From NCBI GenBank assembly GCA_021399445.1, contig JAJTUQ010000005.1, forward strand, positions 3,472,001 through 3,536,000: a DNA stretch of 64,000 bases, in the 5' to 3' direction. Below are positions 1 through 12,174 of this stretch, piece after piece. Each line of letters starts with the position of its first letter. Position 1 is the first letter of the stretch. Position numbers and translations under genes: made by a program. Below the pieces are notes generated by a model. It was not told the origin of the DNA, did no database searches, and saw only the letters and a list, made by a program, of their open reading frames with translations. Origin of the DNA: Xylogone sp. PMI_703 (taxonomy: Eukaryota > Ascomycota > Leotiomycetes).

Positions 1-581
1 TATCTTAAGATTTTCAATATAAAAGAGCTCACTATCCATGAGCTCTTCCAGGTAAGTACAGGCACAAGCGACGATTTCCGATTGATAATGAACATAAGCA
101 GGCCAATAATGCTCAGGCAGCATTCAAATATCAGTTTCTCTCTTGTTGGAATGCTGCTGCTGCCGGCAGTCAACCTATGGACGTATTCATTTGTCCTGCA
201 GGGCCGAGTGCCGGTATTCCACATGAGTTTCCTATTTGGTGGGGATATTTCAGCATCTTTAACTTACTAGATTATCCATCTATTATTATGCCTATCAAGG
301 ATATGAAGATCTCTGCAGAGAAAGATCCAAAGGATCTAAAATATCAACCAAAAGATAATCCATTTGATAGACGCACTTGGGAGTCATGTGGGTGCTCGTT
401 CTTCTCCCATAGGTATTCTAAACTAATCATAGTGGTAGATAATCCAGAACTTTGGAAGACACAGCCTGTTTGCCTGCAGGTCGTTGGGACTCCATATCGT
501 GATGAGGAGCTTATAGCAGCTACAGAGATTATTGATTCTATATGCAACGGAAATTTTGAGAAGTTTAGGAGCCGCCTTTGA
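1..581 (+). CDS. Amidase (acetamidase-like), 3' end only
   Basis: This is the C-terminal part of an amidase-signature enzyme, which hydrolyses amides to acid and ammonia. The gene enters from beyond the left edge. The exon open from base 1 ends at 51 (CAG|GTAAGT), an intron covers 52-101, and the last exon is 102-581; phase is kept. The upstream piece reads LTIHELFQ, and after the intron come the typical late-amidase stretch AAFKYQFLSCWN and MDVFICPAGPSAGIPHE, where the family has 'D.ii.P..p..a..h'. The catalytic Ser-Ser-Lys region lies outside the window. Its stop is only 5 bp from the stop of the convergent regulator gene. Together with the amine oxidase at 5.9 kb it suggests local nitrogen catabolism. 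The family call is secure; the substrate is not known. Confidence 0.8.
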
Positions 582-586
582 GAAAT

Positions 587-2781
587 TTATCTTATTCCAA
601 GTCCCTGCTCAGGAGAGACGTTCATCCAATCTTCATTACCCTGGATGGATTGTTGTGGAATTACGGGATAGAGTAGTAGATCTTGCAAATCAATATCATG
701 AATTGATTGATTGGCCTGTTCGCTGTTGGTTATGTTCCATTGTTGGTCTTGCGCGCTGCCATTCTCATGTTGCGACCCAATGGCTTGTGTATCGCTTTGA
801 ATGATGATATTGGCTTGTACTTCAGTGGGCTTATCCATAAGTTCTGAAATACGCGCTCTGAATCTCTGTGATAGGCTCTGGAATAGGTTATATACAGCTT
901 CTCCATGTGCCCAAAATTTCCCAAGTTCCTTAGTAGGCATTAACAGTCTCTCAAGTTGACCAAGGCCTGTAATAGCGAGAAGAGTAGAGCTTTGATCCAG
1001 GGCATTCCCAATTGCCTGGGAGATATGAATAGCTGCGGCCGTAGCCGCTGTAACACATGTAAAATAGCATTGACTAAGCATAGAACTTGATAGAATCGTC
1101 TCGAAAATCGTGATAATTGCATTCACAGATTGAGTGCATATTTCCGTTGAAGCATGCATAGCTTGCCACGGTATTAGTGGTGAGTCCCGCCGGTTATTTC
1201 TGTGAAGGTGTAATAATACAGAATAATAATGGAGATGAAGCTGAAGAGATGCAAAATCACTAGCAGCAGGCGTCATTAATATCCACGATGCAAGACTAGA
1301 GTCCAGCGATTTCATGATAGATTGCACTGTAGCCAATTTCCTCCGTATTCCTGGGCTATTGATCTTCAAAACTTGTAGAATGATGTAACACAAGTCGATA
1401 TTCCTTTGACAATAGTCCAAATGCAAACTATCATTCACAAGGCCATTTTCCTCAGTATAGTCATCAATATCTAATGGTGGCTGGTCAATCTCATCTAAGT
1501 CTATCATTGATGGTCGGCCATGCTCTAATGCTGTGAAAATTTCAACTTGAAATAGGGTCCACCAAACTCTTCGATATATGCGACGGTCATTCAGAGGCAT
1601 TAAAACCACATGAACTCCATGATCTGTGAGATCCCGATGCATACCGATGCCAAATGCTATTCGGCAGGCAACACCTACCCAATAGTAGCTATTTGAGCTT
1701 GCAGTATCCGCATTCTCAAGATGCCATGTAAATAGAAGTGCGCTCTGCACCAAATGAAGACGATCATTCTCATGCCGCATTTCAAAAAGTGCTTTAGCAC
1801 GTCTGAAAAGAGCATTTCTGACCATAGGGCGTGCTTGGATTACTTTTGGGTGATCCGAAACATGGGCACCTGCCAAGAGAACGCTTTGAAAAAGTAGTAG
1901 AGGCGGAGGGCTTGCAGGGTTGGCATATTGTCGACGGAACTGACTCTCATCTATGACAGGAAAATAGGGGTTGATTTTTTTGAAATAGCTTTCAACGAGG
2001 GAGTCTCGGACTTCCTTTTCTGGAAAGGAGCTAAGGTCGTGCAGGTATTCCCGAGACAAGGGAATGTGTGTATTATGATCTGCCTCTGGCTTCCATGGCC
2101 GGGTGGGTCGAATGGCGGGATGAGGAAGATGCAGTGGAGGCCCCCAAACACCATCAGCATTGCCATGAGCCTGTGCTTGGAGAGTTATGAGATGCGAGAG
2201 ATTTGAGATCTCGGTACCGATGTAGGCAATTCGCATTAGATCTGCCCTTTGAAAGACAGACCATGTCGAAGCCCCAATTCCACGCCGATAAAACTCAGGT
2301 AAACTATTTCGGGCAAGATCCTCGGAAATAGTGACGCTATCAAGGATCCCAGAATCCTCTTCCGGTGTAGTCGCAACATCATACCGTTCCTGTGGTTCGT
2401 CTACTATAGATGGTGCAGCAAATGCGTGTTCCACTCTTCCTGAGGATGACTGGGCAGCTGCATCTTCTTTATTTATTTGCTTGGAGCGCATAGGCCGTTT
2501 CCAAGTGGTAGTAAAACTAAATATTTATTAGCTTAACGCATTTCGAAATGGGATATTGATTATAGTGGACATATCTGCTCTACAGATAACCGTATGGCTT
2601 ACCTGCAATTAATATCTGCTCGACGGCAGTTTGTACATATACTGCGACGTACGGAATCGCATCTTACTTTCCTTTTACGACACGTATCACATGACTTCAT
2701 CTGTTGCCGTTTCGGAGAACTTCGATCCATTGACAAGTTTGGGATGACTCGCTCTACGATGTGTGCAAGGAACCAATCCAA
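587..2781 (-). CDS. Zn2Cys6 transcription factor with fungal-specific TF domain
   Basis: Two exons, 2603-2781 and 587-2516, joined over an 86-bp intron (2517-2602), give about 702 residues. Exon 1 carries a complete zinc cluster (CDTCRKRKVRCD, then CTNC and a sixth Cys six residues later) at about residues 31-58. The splice restores the usual basic linker (TTTWKRPMRSK). The long second exon has the fungal-specific TF middle homology region, including SYYWVGVACRIAFGIGMHRD and RRVWWTLFQVEIFTALEHGRPSMID, followed by a DQPPLD motif. Start is uncertain: in-frame Met at 2781, 2730 and 2700 all precede the cluster. It lies between the amidase and the UNC93 carrier, so control of those neighbours is a reasonable inference. 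Target unknown. Confidence 0.85.
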
Positions 2782-3241
2782 CCCAATCTTGACGAATCAG
2801 GATACTCGGTGTTGTTGCTGTAGAAAGAGAACCACAGTGAACTTTGAAGGAAACACGGGGTTTGTCAGGGAACGGAATTCTTTGATTGAGGTCAATAGGT
2901 CGATTTGATTGATTCCAAAAAGGCTCGATATTGCCAGGGTTAGGATCTCTCTCAGTCAAGATAAGGAGATGAGTAGTCTTAGAGTAGATGCTCGGAACCG
3001 AGATCTGAGGCTTGAAGTGGAGTAACGGTCACGTGCACACAGGGAACCATCTTTATTCAGATTTATACACCAAATTTATCTTGAAAGATAATGATCGGGT
3101 AGTACGGCGTTTGATAGCGAGGTATTATTCATATTATAATACTGAGATATGGTGGTGTAAAATCCGCGGGCCATTTTAGATAGGCCTTCACCTCCCTGCT
3201 CTTGGTTACAACGCCTATATCTCTTGATGTGCCAATCTGAA
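2782..3241. other. Intergenic: promoter side of the regulator, 3' side of the carrier
   Basis: About 460 bp between the start of the regulator (minus strand) and the stop of the carrier (minus strand). Open frames here are short and have no recognisable motif. I see no RNA gene or repeat. Confidence 0.4.
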
Positions 3242-5117
3242 TCACTCCTTCATAGGATCGGCCAAAGTTTCATCCTTTTTATTTAGCTTATTATCACCAC
3301 CTCCATGGATATTACCGTCAAAAATGACCTTCTCCTGAATTTGCTCGCGTATGTGGACTGGTACAATGACTGTCTCTTCAAGGAAATAGTTTGTGTCAAG
3401 GGTAGCTTTCCACGCGACAAAAAACATGATCGGCCAACATAGCATTGTTAACGCAAAGTATGCCGCATTCTCGTTTTCATATGGTTGTGCTGTTGCATCT
3501 GTTCCGAATGATACGGCTGTGCCAGCACTTAGTACTGTGTAGATGTAAGTAAGGAACACCTCCAAAGGGATACTACAAGATCACGTACGGCCGACAAAGA
3601 GTCCTCCAATCGCTGCTTGCCTTTGTGGACTATTGGTTAAAGTACCAAAAAGCCATATGACAACATTTTGGAATATCCCATATTGTGCAGCAAAGAAGAG
3701 ATAGATGATGATAGCACCAGGATACGCTGCATCCGAGACATCAATTGAAGGCCCCTCTACGGATCGATCGAATTTCCAGCTAGATAACCATACTGTCTGT
3801 GCTATATAAGCCCCGGTAATCCAGAGAACATCGATGCCGATTCCAATGAATGCCCTTGTTTTACGACGGCCGAACTTTTCATTGTCAAGAATGTAGCCCA
3901 TGGCAACTGAAGTGGGTATCTGGATAAAGCTCCCAAGGACTGCATTCAGTGATCGCGTGCGTAAGCTGAAGGCGTATGCATTGATTGAACTCTGGAGGGG
4001 AAAGAACATCTCAGGAGTGAAGAAAACTGGTATCATAACCAAAATCCTCCAGTCAGCGAACAGTTTCGCAGTATATCCTAGAGATTCTTTGACAGACACC
4101 CTTTCAAAACTGGCAATATGTGTTCCGTCTGGTCGGACCAAATCTTGTGGAGGTAGCAGAAGCATTGCAAATCCGAGGGAGGCACATTGGAGGACGATGA
4201 AAATAATGTACACAGAATGTGGCACTCCAAGTGTGGTGGCTGGAGAATAATCAGTCTATGAATGTTTAAGTTCAGGATAATGGACTATACCATTCCAGTT
4301 GATCCTTTAGTAGTAATATATATTGTTAGTAACTTTTGATCATAATAATACAATCTTTAGGTGGTGTATACGCACCCCAGAGCCACACACCCTCCTACTG
4401 TTGCCCCTGCAATGTTGCTACTCCATTGAATAGCACGCCATGTACCTTTATCTTTCTCCTCGGGGTATGCGTTACCGACAAAAGCTGTATATATAACTCT
4501 TAGATTCGTACTATTGAGCTTCTGATTACTAACCAGCAGTTGTCCATAAGCATCCAGCTGACAAGCCAAGATAAGCGCCAGTGAAAACGGGAAACCAAAG
4601 GTGACCGTATGCATCGAAGTACCACATGGAGCCTAATAGTAACCATAGTCATCAGCAGTAGCCTCCTTAACACAGTATGCAAACCAACCAGTATACAACG
4701 GATATCCGGTAATGGCAAAGAGCATTGTGGGACGAGGGCCAACGGTGTTCAGCATAGTCGATGCAAAAACTGCACTGAATGCAAAGACACCATAGAGCAC
4801 ACCATTACTCGTATCAGCCATGATGACCGAACTTGGACGGCCACCTCCAGCTCCGAGAAGCTGTAACCATGGATCAGTGTATGCGGCAATGTTTATCTGT
4901 CTGGGCATACCCACTGTTATTGCCAAATACAGCCCCGGATTGAAGAATAAACATGCAGAAACGAGAAGATTCTGGACAAAGGGACTAAATGTGTAATCAA
5001 TGTCTGTTGTATATATTTAGAATATTAGGTGTATTCGACGTACTTGTTTCTTCTTAGGAACGGCAACTTCGTAGGATGCATTTCCTGACGGCCCTCTTCA
5101 ATACTTGAAGCTCCCAT
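3242..5117 (-). CDS. UNC93-like (DUF895) MFS membrane transporter
   Basis: Seven exons read in phase: 5044-5117, 4689-4984, 4534-4632, 4376-4484, 4291-4304, 3589-4239 and 3242-3534 (1536 bp, 511 residues). Family marks in order are NPFVQNLLVS and LGAGGG near the N-terminus, GPRPTMLFAITGYPLYTG running across a splice into SMWYFDAYGHLW, AYPEEKDKGTWRAIQWS, and LSAGTAVSFGTDA near the end. These are typical of fungal UNC93/DUF895 proteins, about 11-12 membrane spans of the major facilitator fold in the plasma or an internal membrane. The donor of the second intron (GTTGGT) is unusual, and the fifth exon is only 14 nt. It is divergent from the amine oxidase gene, so it may move a related amine or nutrient. 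Substrate not known. Confidence 0.85.
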
Positions 5118-5895
5118 TTTGCTTTCGTTCAATAATAGTGTTCTCAATTTCAATTAAAACAATGTATCGAAGATGAACCACGAATTGTGGGGAACGACTG
5201 AGGACTGACAAGGGCCCATTTATACACAAAATATACCGTACGAGGCACTGATAAAATCTAATAGATCATCCACACTCTTAGTACTTGAAACCCCTCAGAC
5301 ACGGAACCGGCGGGCAAGGTAGTTGATAAGCCTGCATGTGAGGAGATATCGTCAAGATATACCAGGGTGTACAACCATATTATCAAGATCGAGATATATC
5401 AGTACTAAATAGGCAGGATCATCCAAGTCACTTTGATATTGTTCGGTGCCGAGGAGTACTGTGTATCCCTCGGAAGCGAGATACAAAAGCATATCTTGCT
5501 TCGCGCATATATCCCAATCATTGTCATGTTAACCAGCGCATACAACAATATGACTATTATTCGCAGCCTTGAATATTCTAAGCGGTCAGTGAGATATTGG
5601 TTAGGGTGAGAACATGGAACTCAGCATTGCAGGTGAATGGAGTATGAGGTCAACAACTTTACTATTACAACGTTCTCCACTTCATTAACTACTCAGTCGG
5701 CTCCGACAAGATGACACGATTTGCAGCAGTTTACTGGATAATACAGAATACCTGCAGGAGCTGTCTTAAAACCCCGCTGGGGTAATATGTATATATGATC
5801 AGAGCTGGTGCGAAAACGAGAGCTTCTCTCTACTACCATCGTTTAGAATTAGCTACCCTTAAAAATATCTTCATATCAAGAGACAGATTCTAATA
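5118..5895. promoter_or_regulatory. Divergent intergenic region, carrier / amine oxidase
   Basis: A 778-bp spacer between two outward-facing starts, so it must hold both promoters. A TATATATA-like stretch lies near 5790. I see no clear operator palindrome. Shared control of the two genes is inference from the arrangement. Confidence 0.45.
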
Positions 5896-7866
5896 ATGAC
5901 ACACTCATCCGCTAATTCTAAATCAGCTCACACGATTGATCCGTTAGGTCTCTTTGACAGCCGACCAACGTTTTCACATGTGTCTACATCAACAGGACCA
6001 TCTCGCATCATCACAACGGCGGGGCAAGTAGGCGCCGACGAGAATGGAGTGGTACCTAAGTCAATCGAGGCTCAGATTGAATTGGCATTTGTGAATTTAC
6101 GCCGCTGCTTGGAGGCCGCTGGTGCATCGGTGCACGACATTCTAAAGCTGACTTATTACATTGTCAACTATGATCCGAACAATCGAAGGCACTTCAAACC
6201 TCTTGTCAAGTTCCTTGATGGGCATCGCCCAGCAACGACCTTAGTCGCTGTTCCAGCCCTAGCAAAACCTGAGTTCTTGTTTGAAGTCGAAGCAATCGCA
6301 GCTGTGCGAGAGGACTCACCAACGGAATGCGATGTCGTTGTCGTTGGTGCCGGGCTCAGCGGATTACAGGCTGCAGTGGATGTTCAGGCTGCAGGGCTAT
6401 CCTGCATAGTCTTAGAGGCACGAGATCGAGTGGGAGGCAAGACTTGGTCTATCGACTCGCAGGGCAAAGGAGTAGGGGTTGATCTCGGAGCTGCTTGGAT
6501 CAATGATACGAACCAGTCAAAAATTTGGGAACTGACCAAAAAGCTTGGTCTCAAGACCGTAGTTCAGAATACTCAAGGGTCTATCATTCAAGAAGATCTT
6601 GATGGATCAACCTCGCTCTATCCTTATGGCGGCGTACCCGAGGTACGTGATTGGCCTTAAATACTGATGTTTATATCTAACACGTCTCTAGAAAATTGCC
6701 GAGGTTGCCGGTGTAGATAACCTTGTCAAAACAAGAGATTTGATGGAATCATTATGTCAGAAGCTGGACATATGGGATACTGCAAATTCAGGGAAAGAAT
6801 TCGACAAATACAACTTAGAGGAATTTCTTAAAAGTAACGGTGCGGGGACTTCAGCGCTAGCTTCTGTGACTGTTGCAACCAGAGCAATGCTAGGTAAGCT
6901 ACTTCTACGAGTAATAGGACCTTGATGAACCTGACGCCGTTCAGGTCTTGAACCTTCCGAGGTCGGGGCATTATTCTTCCTCAACTACTGTAAAAGTGGT
7001 GGAGGATTGCTACAAATGAGAGCTGATTTGAAGAATGGAGGTCAATATCTCAGAATTGTTGGAGGTAAGTGTGAGTCAGCTTCTGGCATGCTCAAAGTTA
7101 ATATTTTCACTTAGGTACCCAGTCATTTTCTACGGGTCTTGCGAACCTTCTGAAGCCAGGATCTCTGATACTTAATTCTCCCGTTTGGACCATAACCCAA
7201 AGCCCTAATAACGTCGTGGTATCATCTGGACGAGGCCAATACCATTGCAAACGGGTAATTGTCTCGATTCCAACCCCACTATACAAAGACATAGCATTCT
7301 CGCCTCCACTTCCAGAAGCAAAACAGAAGCTCAGCAGCGCAACGAGGCTTGGATTTATCACTAAAGTGAATTTAGTATATAAAGAACCATGGTGGCGAGC
7401 CTCTAATTTGAGTGGAATGATCCAATCTTGGATTGGGCCTGTATCAGTTACTCGTGATGTCAGCTACGACGAACACGACTTCTATGCCTTGACGTGTTTT
7501 ATCGCTGGGGATGCTGGCCGTGAATGGGTAAAATTACCCAAACAAGAGCGTGAAGACGTAGTCATAGCGCAAATCAAGCGGATATTTGGGTCTCATGTTG
7601 CTTATGTTCCGAATCCAATACAGGTAATATATCATACGTGGGCACACGATCAGTGGAGTCAAGGATGTCCCTGCCCTGCAATGCCGGCAGGCACCTTGAC
7701 TGAAAATGGACATGCGCTGAGAACAGCTTATGGGAAAGTTCACTTCATAGGAACCGAGACTGCTTATGAGTGGAAAGGTTATTTGGATGGTGCTGTTCGG
7801 TCTGGCGAACGCGGTGCTAAAGAAGTCATTCAACAGCTTGGAGGGCCATTGAGAGCGAGGCTATGA
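5896..7866 (+). CDS. RidA (YjgF)-flavin monoamine oxidase fusion protein
   Basis: Four exons, 5896-6642, 6692-6893, 6945-7064 and 7115-7866, sum to 1821 bp (606 residues). Residues about 15-135 are a RidA/YjgF/YER057c domain, the family that hydrolyses reactive enamine/imine intermediates. From about 145 starts a flavin amine oxidase: dinucleotide motif VVVVGAGLSGLQAA, then LEARDRVGGKTW, and the C-terminal FAD-binding HFIGTETAYEWKGYLDGAV. Amine oxidases form imines, so the N-terminal domain would act on the product of the C-terminal one (inference from the two families). No signal peptide or C-terminal membrane anchor is evident. Divergent from the UNC93 carrier. The natural amine is unknown. 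Confidence 0.88.
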
Positions 7867-8120
7867 GTTTGGCGTCTAGACCATCCACATTCACAATTAA
7901 CGGAGCCATAATTCTCCCGTATATAGTTTGAATTGATGAAGAGGAGACTTAATTTCAATTTTTATCGTCCACCTTTGCGTTATTCTACGCTTGATGCCAT
8001 GTTTCTTATAACAGATGTTTCATTATTTGGAAAGCATGGTCCGGAGAGCAAAATTTGAATGGATAGACAGACAATAATTGAAACGGCTATAATTTGAGTC
8101 TCAATTCTCTATCATATTCG

Positions 8121-9059
8121 CTATTTTTTGATTAATACTGCTAGAATATGGTCTGCACATCCGAGTAGGTTTTCTTGCTCCGCAAACTGCATAATGACAT
8201 TTAGCCAAGTTTCATAACCTTGGTCCGTCAATGAATTGAGATTTATCGCCAGATGGCTGCCCAAGAATCCTTCGCAGCCAACGAGTCGAGTCAACACCAG
8301 CGACCCATCATTGGATTGCACTTCCTTGAATAGCCGTTTAATTGTGTCTAAGTCACAATGAAATGACTGTGTTGATGGATTTCGAGTATATGCACCAGAT
8401 ATAAGATAATTCTTGTAGAAAGAATCATACTCGCGAGCTAATCGTTCTGGGTCCTTCTGGGAGAGACCTCTAAGATGTGCAAACTTGGTAACAAAAGCTG
8501 CAATCAAAATACCTCCATCTCTTAATATTACCGATAATGTAGACAAAAGATCAATTTGCTCTGACTTTTCCAGAAGATGGTACAGAGGACCTTGGCAAAG
8601 TATCATATCATACCGTCCTGCTTCAAATATTGAAGTATTGCTCTTTATATTTCGAGCATCGGCCTGTTGGACTCCCCATAATTGTACACCGTTATCATTA
8701 GCTGACGATATGGCAATATCTAACTCGGCTTGCGATATATCGACCAAAAGTACTTGATGACCAAGAAGTGCAAGTTTGATAGCTTTTAAAAGATTGACGG
8801 TCAGCCTGGGAAACCCCGGGAGGAACACATCCTCGCAAAAGCCTGTAAAGGAGAAAAAGAGCGGCTCACAATATCTGCCTGTTCCCCCTCCAAGATCGAG
8901 AATTCGAAGAGGTCTGTCATATAGCTTTTGAATCTTTTCAATGCTTTGACAGATTACCCTCCATGAGACGGCAAATTCAAGTCGATTGTTGACGAGACGG
9001 TCATGCTCTAACGCTGCATTGCCGTTATACCACTTGGCAACAGTATCTGCGTTCGTCAT
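8121..9059 (-). CDS. SAM-dependent methyltransferase (class I)
   Basis: A class I methyltransferase with motif I ILDLGGGTGRY, the acidic strand VLLVDIS, a motif-II-like QADARNI and YDMILCQGPLYHL. The frame is open throughout, but about 29 residues between GGGTGRY and LALLGHQV have no counterpart in the family. They match an intron from 8783 to 8869 (87 bp, donor GTGAGC, acceptor AAAAG) that is an exact multiple of three and has no stop. Splicing gives exons 8870-9059 and 8121-8782 (852 bp, 283 residues) and restores a normal motif-I-to-strand-2 spacing. The acceptor substrate is unknown; it resembles bacterial-type small-molecule methyltransferases more than histone or DNA enzymes. Confidence 0.8.
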   Translation of the reverse strand: MTNADTVAKWYNGNAALEHDRLVNNRLEFAVSWRVICQSIEKIQKLYDRPLRILDLGGGTGRYCEPLFFSFTGFCEDVFLPGFPRLTVNLLKAIKLALLGHQVLLVDISQAELDIAISSANDNGVQLWGVQQADARNIKSNTSIFEAGRYDMILCQGPLYHLLEKSEQIDLLSTLSVILRDGGILIAAFVTKFAHLRGLSQKDPERLAREYDSFYKNYLISGAYTRNPSTQSFHCDLDTIKRLFKEVQSNDGSLVLTRLVGCEGFLGSHLAINLNSLTDQGYETWLNVIMQFAEQENLLGCADHILAVLIKK

Positions 9060-10606
9060 TATTTAGGAATCAGAGTAACACGCTGACAAAAAATTGCATT
9101 GTAACTTTATTATGTTGAATGAAAATTAGAAGGAAAGTCTGTGCCGCCTGAGCAGAATGAAACTTTTGAAATCGGTCTACATTTCGCGTGACAAAAATCG
9201 CGCATATTCACAATCAACGACCCGGAATCCTTCGTCTTGGCAGAGGGTATTGCAAATAGGACCTGGTATTATTGAAAATATTCCCGTCTCTATCTCCAGT
9301 ACGCCAGACGACCAGAAGTTGCCCATCCCTCGAAATAATGGAGGGATTCAAGTATACTTGTTTACGTATTTGTTTTTAAGCAAAGCAAGATTGAAAGGAA
9401 GAGGATCTTCGATTCATGTGCCGGATAATAGTTATTGCGTCCGTTAAACAAATTCCAAATCTTTTATCGGCTCATGGCAAACTCAAATACCATCAGCCTA
9501 TGCGCTAGTAAATCAGTATTGGCTTGACATGGATGAGTTGGTGAGATGGGACGGTTTGTTCCTTGAGCTAGGGACAGAAATTATGGTTTAGGCAATTGCA
9601 CACCCTTGCCAGTGCAGGTGTCCCTGAATACTAGATTTCGACTACCGTACAACCTTGCGCTGGACGCAGAGAAGCTATCCGGAAAGAGCATGCGACGACC
9701 GCCAAGCATTTATAATCATCTTACTGCATGCGGGACGCCATGATTTGTCTAACGACAGTGAGTTATATCCCATTCTGGAAAGATATCACTACTGTAATAA
9801 ATTTTTGACCTTACAGTTCCTTACCGCTTATGACTATATATGTTGTTACCTGTATTTATGATATACTGGCGTTTAAATTGAATCGGTTAGCTCTCCCTTA
9901 CAGCCAACTGCTCGAAATTCAGTATCGGATGTCAGGTAGATACCGACTTTAAATTTCAATGTAAAATGCCTTAAAGCCCAATAAATAAATAGCAGTAATG
10001 AATTTAATCACGATAATTATGCAACTAATGCCAGCCTTACGTGCTATTACTGAAGACAAATTATTGATGAACCAAGACTTGTTGGCTGGTCCCACCAGAG
10101 CTTTAGTGGACTCGGCATGTAAAGATTGGGATGAAATCGACCCACATATTCTGCCGTATCAATTGATGGCTTTAGACAAGAATATTGCCGCTTCATAGTG
10201 CTTATGCGATCACCTTGTCAATTCCTGAAGTGATCTACGTCATGTCAAAGGTATTTCACAGCTTTTGGTATCATCTGTTACTTAGTAATCGTCATTTGAT
10301 ATTGTCTTGCATCAATCTGTATCACTAGTAGGGGCAGAATAACGAACTAACTAAAAAGGATGCACTGACATACCGTATTTTAGCTCACAATTTCCACTTT
10401 AGACGTGCTAGGTTCGAGATTCTGGAATGTTAAACTTAATTAGGAAGCAAAAATAGTAATACGGATTCAGGGACGCCGGGATGATTATATCAGGTGATTG
10501 GAGGCCAAATTTTATTATATAAATCCCAATGTCCGGCAGCTGAAATGAAGGCAACCCTCAAGTGTCAACTTTCAGGATATCAAGCTGTGATAAAATTCAA
10601 GGCATA
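9060..10606. other. Intergenic, 1.5 kb
   Basis: Only short open frames occur here (for example 9157-9447 and 9998-10198 on the plus strand), with no motif I know and no splice-compatible partner. No repeat or RNA gene recognised. Confidence 0.35.
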
Positions 10607-11590
10607 ATGTCGCTGATTCCTTCAGTCAACTATGCCCAAGTTGGGAATTACTCTGTCTTTTACCGCGAGGCCGGGCCTATAGATGCTCCCACCATCCTCC
10701 TCCTTCATGGCTTCCCTAGCTCGTCGTTTCAGTATCGATTTTTGATACCTCTTCTCGCTACGGCATTTCACGTTGTCGCTCCCGACCTTCCCGGATTCGG
10801 CTTTACTACAACTCCTCCTTATGATGCTTTCCCACATACTTTTCAGAATATGGCCAATGTTATCCAAGGTTTCCTAGATGTTCTGAAAATTAGAGAATAT
10901 GCTGTTTATATCTTTGATTATGGAGCCCCGACTGCCTTTAGACTTGCCTTAGATCGACCACACTCCGTGAAAGCGATTGTGTCCCAGAACGGAAATGCAT
11001 ATGTGGAAGGATTAGGGGCGTTTTGGGACCCTATAGCGAAGTATTGGCAAAGCAATAGCACAAGGTATGCTTCCAAGTGGTCATATAACATAATCATTAT
11101 CTAAGACATATCGAATTAGTGACAGGGAAAATCTTCTCGATTTGTTCACTTTCAACACGACAGAAAGCCAATATGTCGATGGAACCAAGAACCCAGCTGC
11201 ATTGAATCCAGAGTCATGGTGGCTTGACTGGACACTGCTCGACCGTCCTGGTAATGTTGACTACCAGCTCGATCTTTTCTACGATTACCGTACCAATGTA
11301 GCACAATATCCGCAATACCAAAAATATCTTCGAGAATCCCAAGTTCCTCTCTTGGCCGTTTGGGGCAAAAATGATGCTATGTAAGAGCAGATATTTCCAA
11401 TCATAGATCACACTCAATGCTTACACTTTATTACAGATTTGTGCCTCCTGGTGCAGAGGCGTTCAAGCGCGATCTTCCTCATGCACAGATCTACCTCATA
11501 GATGCGGGTCATTTCGCTATCCAGAGCAACTTGGAGCAAATCGCAGGCTACATGATCCCATTCCTGAAGAAGACTCTCCATGTTCGATAG
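10607..11590 (+). CDS. Alpha/beta hydrolase, epoxide hydrolase-like
   Basis: Three exons (10607-11064, 11126-11380, 11437-11590; 867 bp, 288 residues). The fold is clear: HGFPSSSFQYR (HG oxyanion motif), VVAPDLPGFG, then a nucleophile elbow reading FDYGAP. The nucleophile is Asp (about residue 104) rather than Ser, which places it with epoxide hydrolases and haloalkane dehalogenases. The third exon carries the catalytic-His context DAGHFAI, and WGKND supplies the acid region. I chose the ATG at 10607 because upstream in-frame sequence has only a GTG. No signal peptide, so probably cytosolic. The reaction is inferred from family only. Confidence 0.82.
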
Positions 11591-12174
11591 AGATTGAACG
11601 CTATTTCTTCCTGACGCTTATTATTCGAGGTGATGTTCTTCTTGTGACTCCAAGAAACTACAAGAACCATCTCTCTCGCTGGCGGAACTCACGCCAGATA
11701 AAGACGCCCCTGGAGAATAAATCGAGAGAAACTTTTATATTTAATTTCTGGAAAGAGAATGAGCTGTCGGTATAGCGATTTAGTAATTTGTGGATGCGAA
11801 TAGGGTGTTGAGGTTGAAAGGGAGCAGCTGCACGTAGCGAAAAGTACATAGTCATTTTCAGTGCTTATCGACTCCTTCATTATTTGTACTTTTCGTCATT
11901 ATTAAAGACTCTGTGATTACCTAATGACCGGTGATAAACCGGGGTAACTAGTTTTAAAGTGCGGGGATGATGTCGTTATTAGTATTTTGTATGGTTCTTA
12001 AAAATGGGGTCAATTGAGGTGATGACAACAAAGCTTATTTTCTCGACTTCAACTTGAAATTGCTCTTTTCACCCCAAGGCACACCCAAAAAAAATAAGTC
12101 ACAGCACTTAAATACAATACTAAACCAGGGTCAAATACATCGTACGTGAGACATATTCGATTTCATCCGTAACC
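11591..12174. other. Intergenic between hydrolase and aldolase-family gene
   Basis: 584 bp. Minus-strand open frames at 11658-11880 have no recognisable domain. The right end is the promoter of the aldolase/adducin gene. Confidence 0.35.

Noticed and set aside
5004..5043. 40-nt first intron of the UNC93-like gene ending CAACAG
   Set aside because: It gives a stop two codons later; the acceptor at 4985 keeps phase and restores the family motif PFVQNLLVS.
10395..10430. GGTTCGA word resembling a tRNA B box
   Set aside because: No A box, acceptor stem or anticodon arm could be placed around it.
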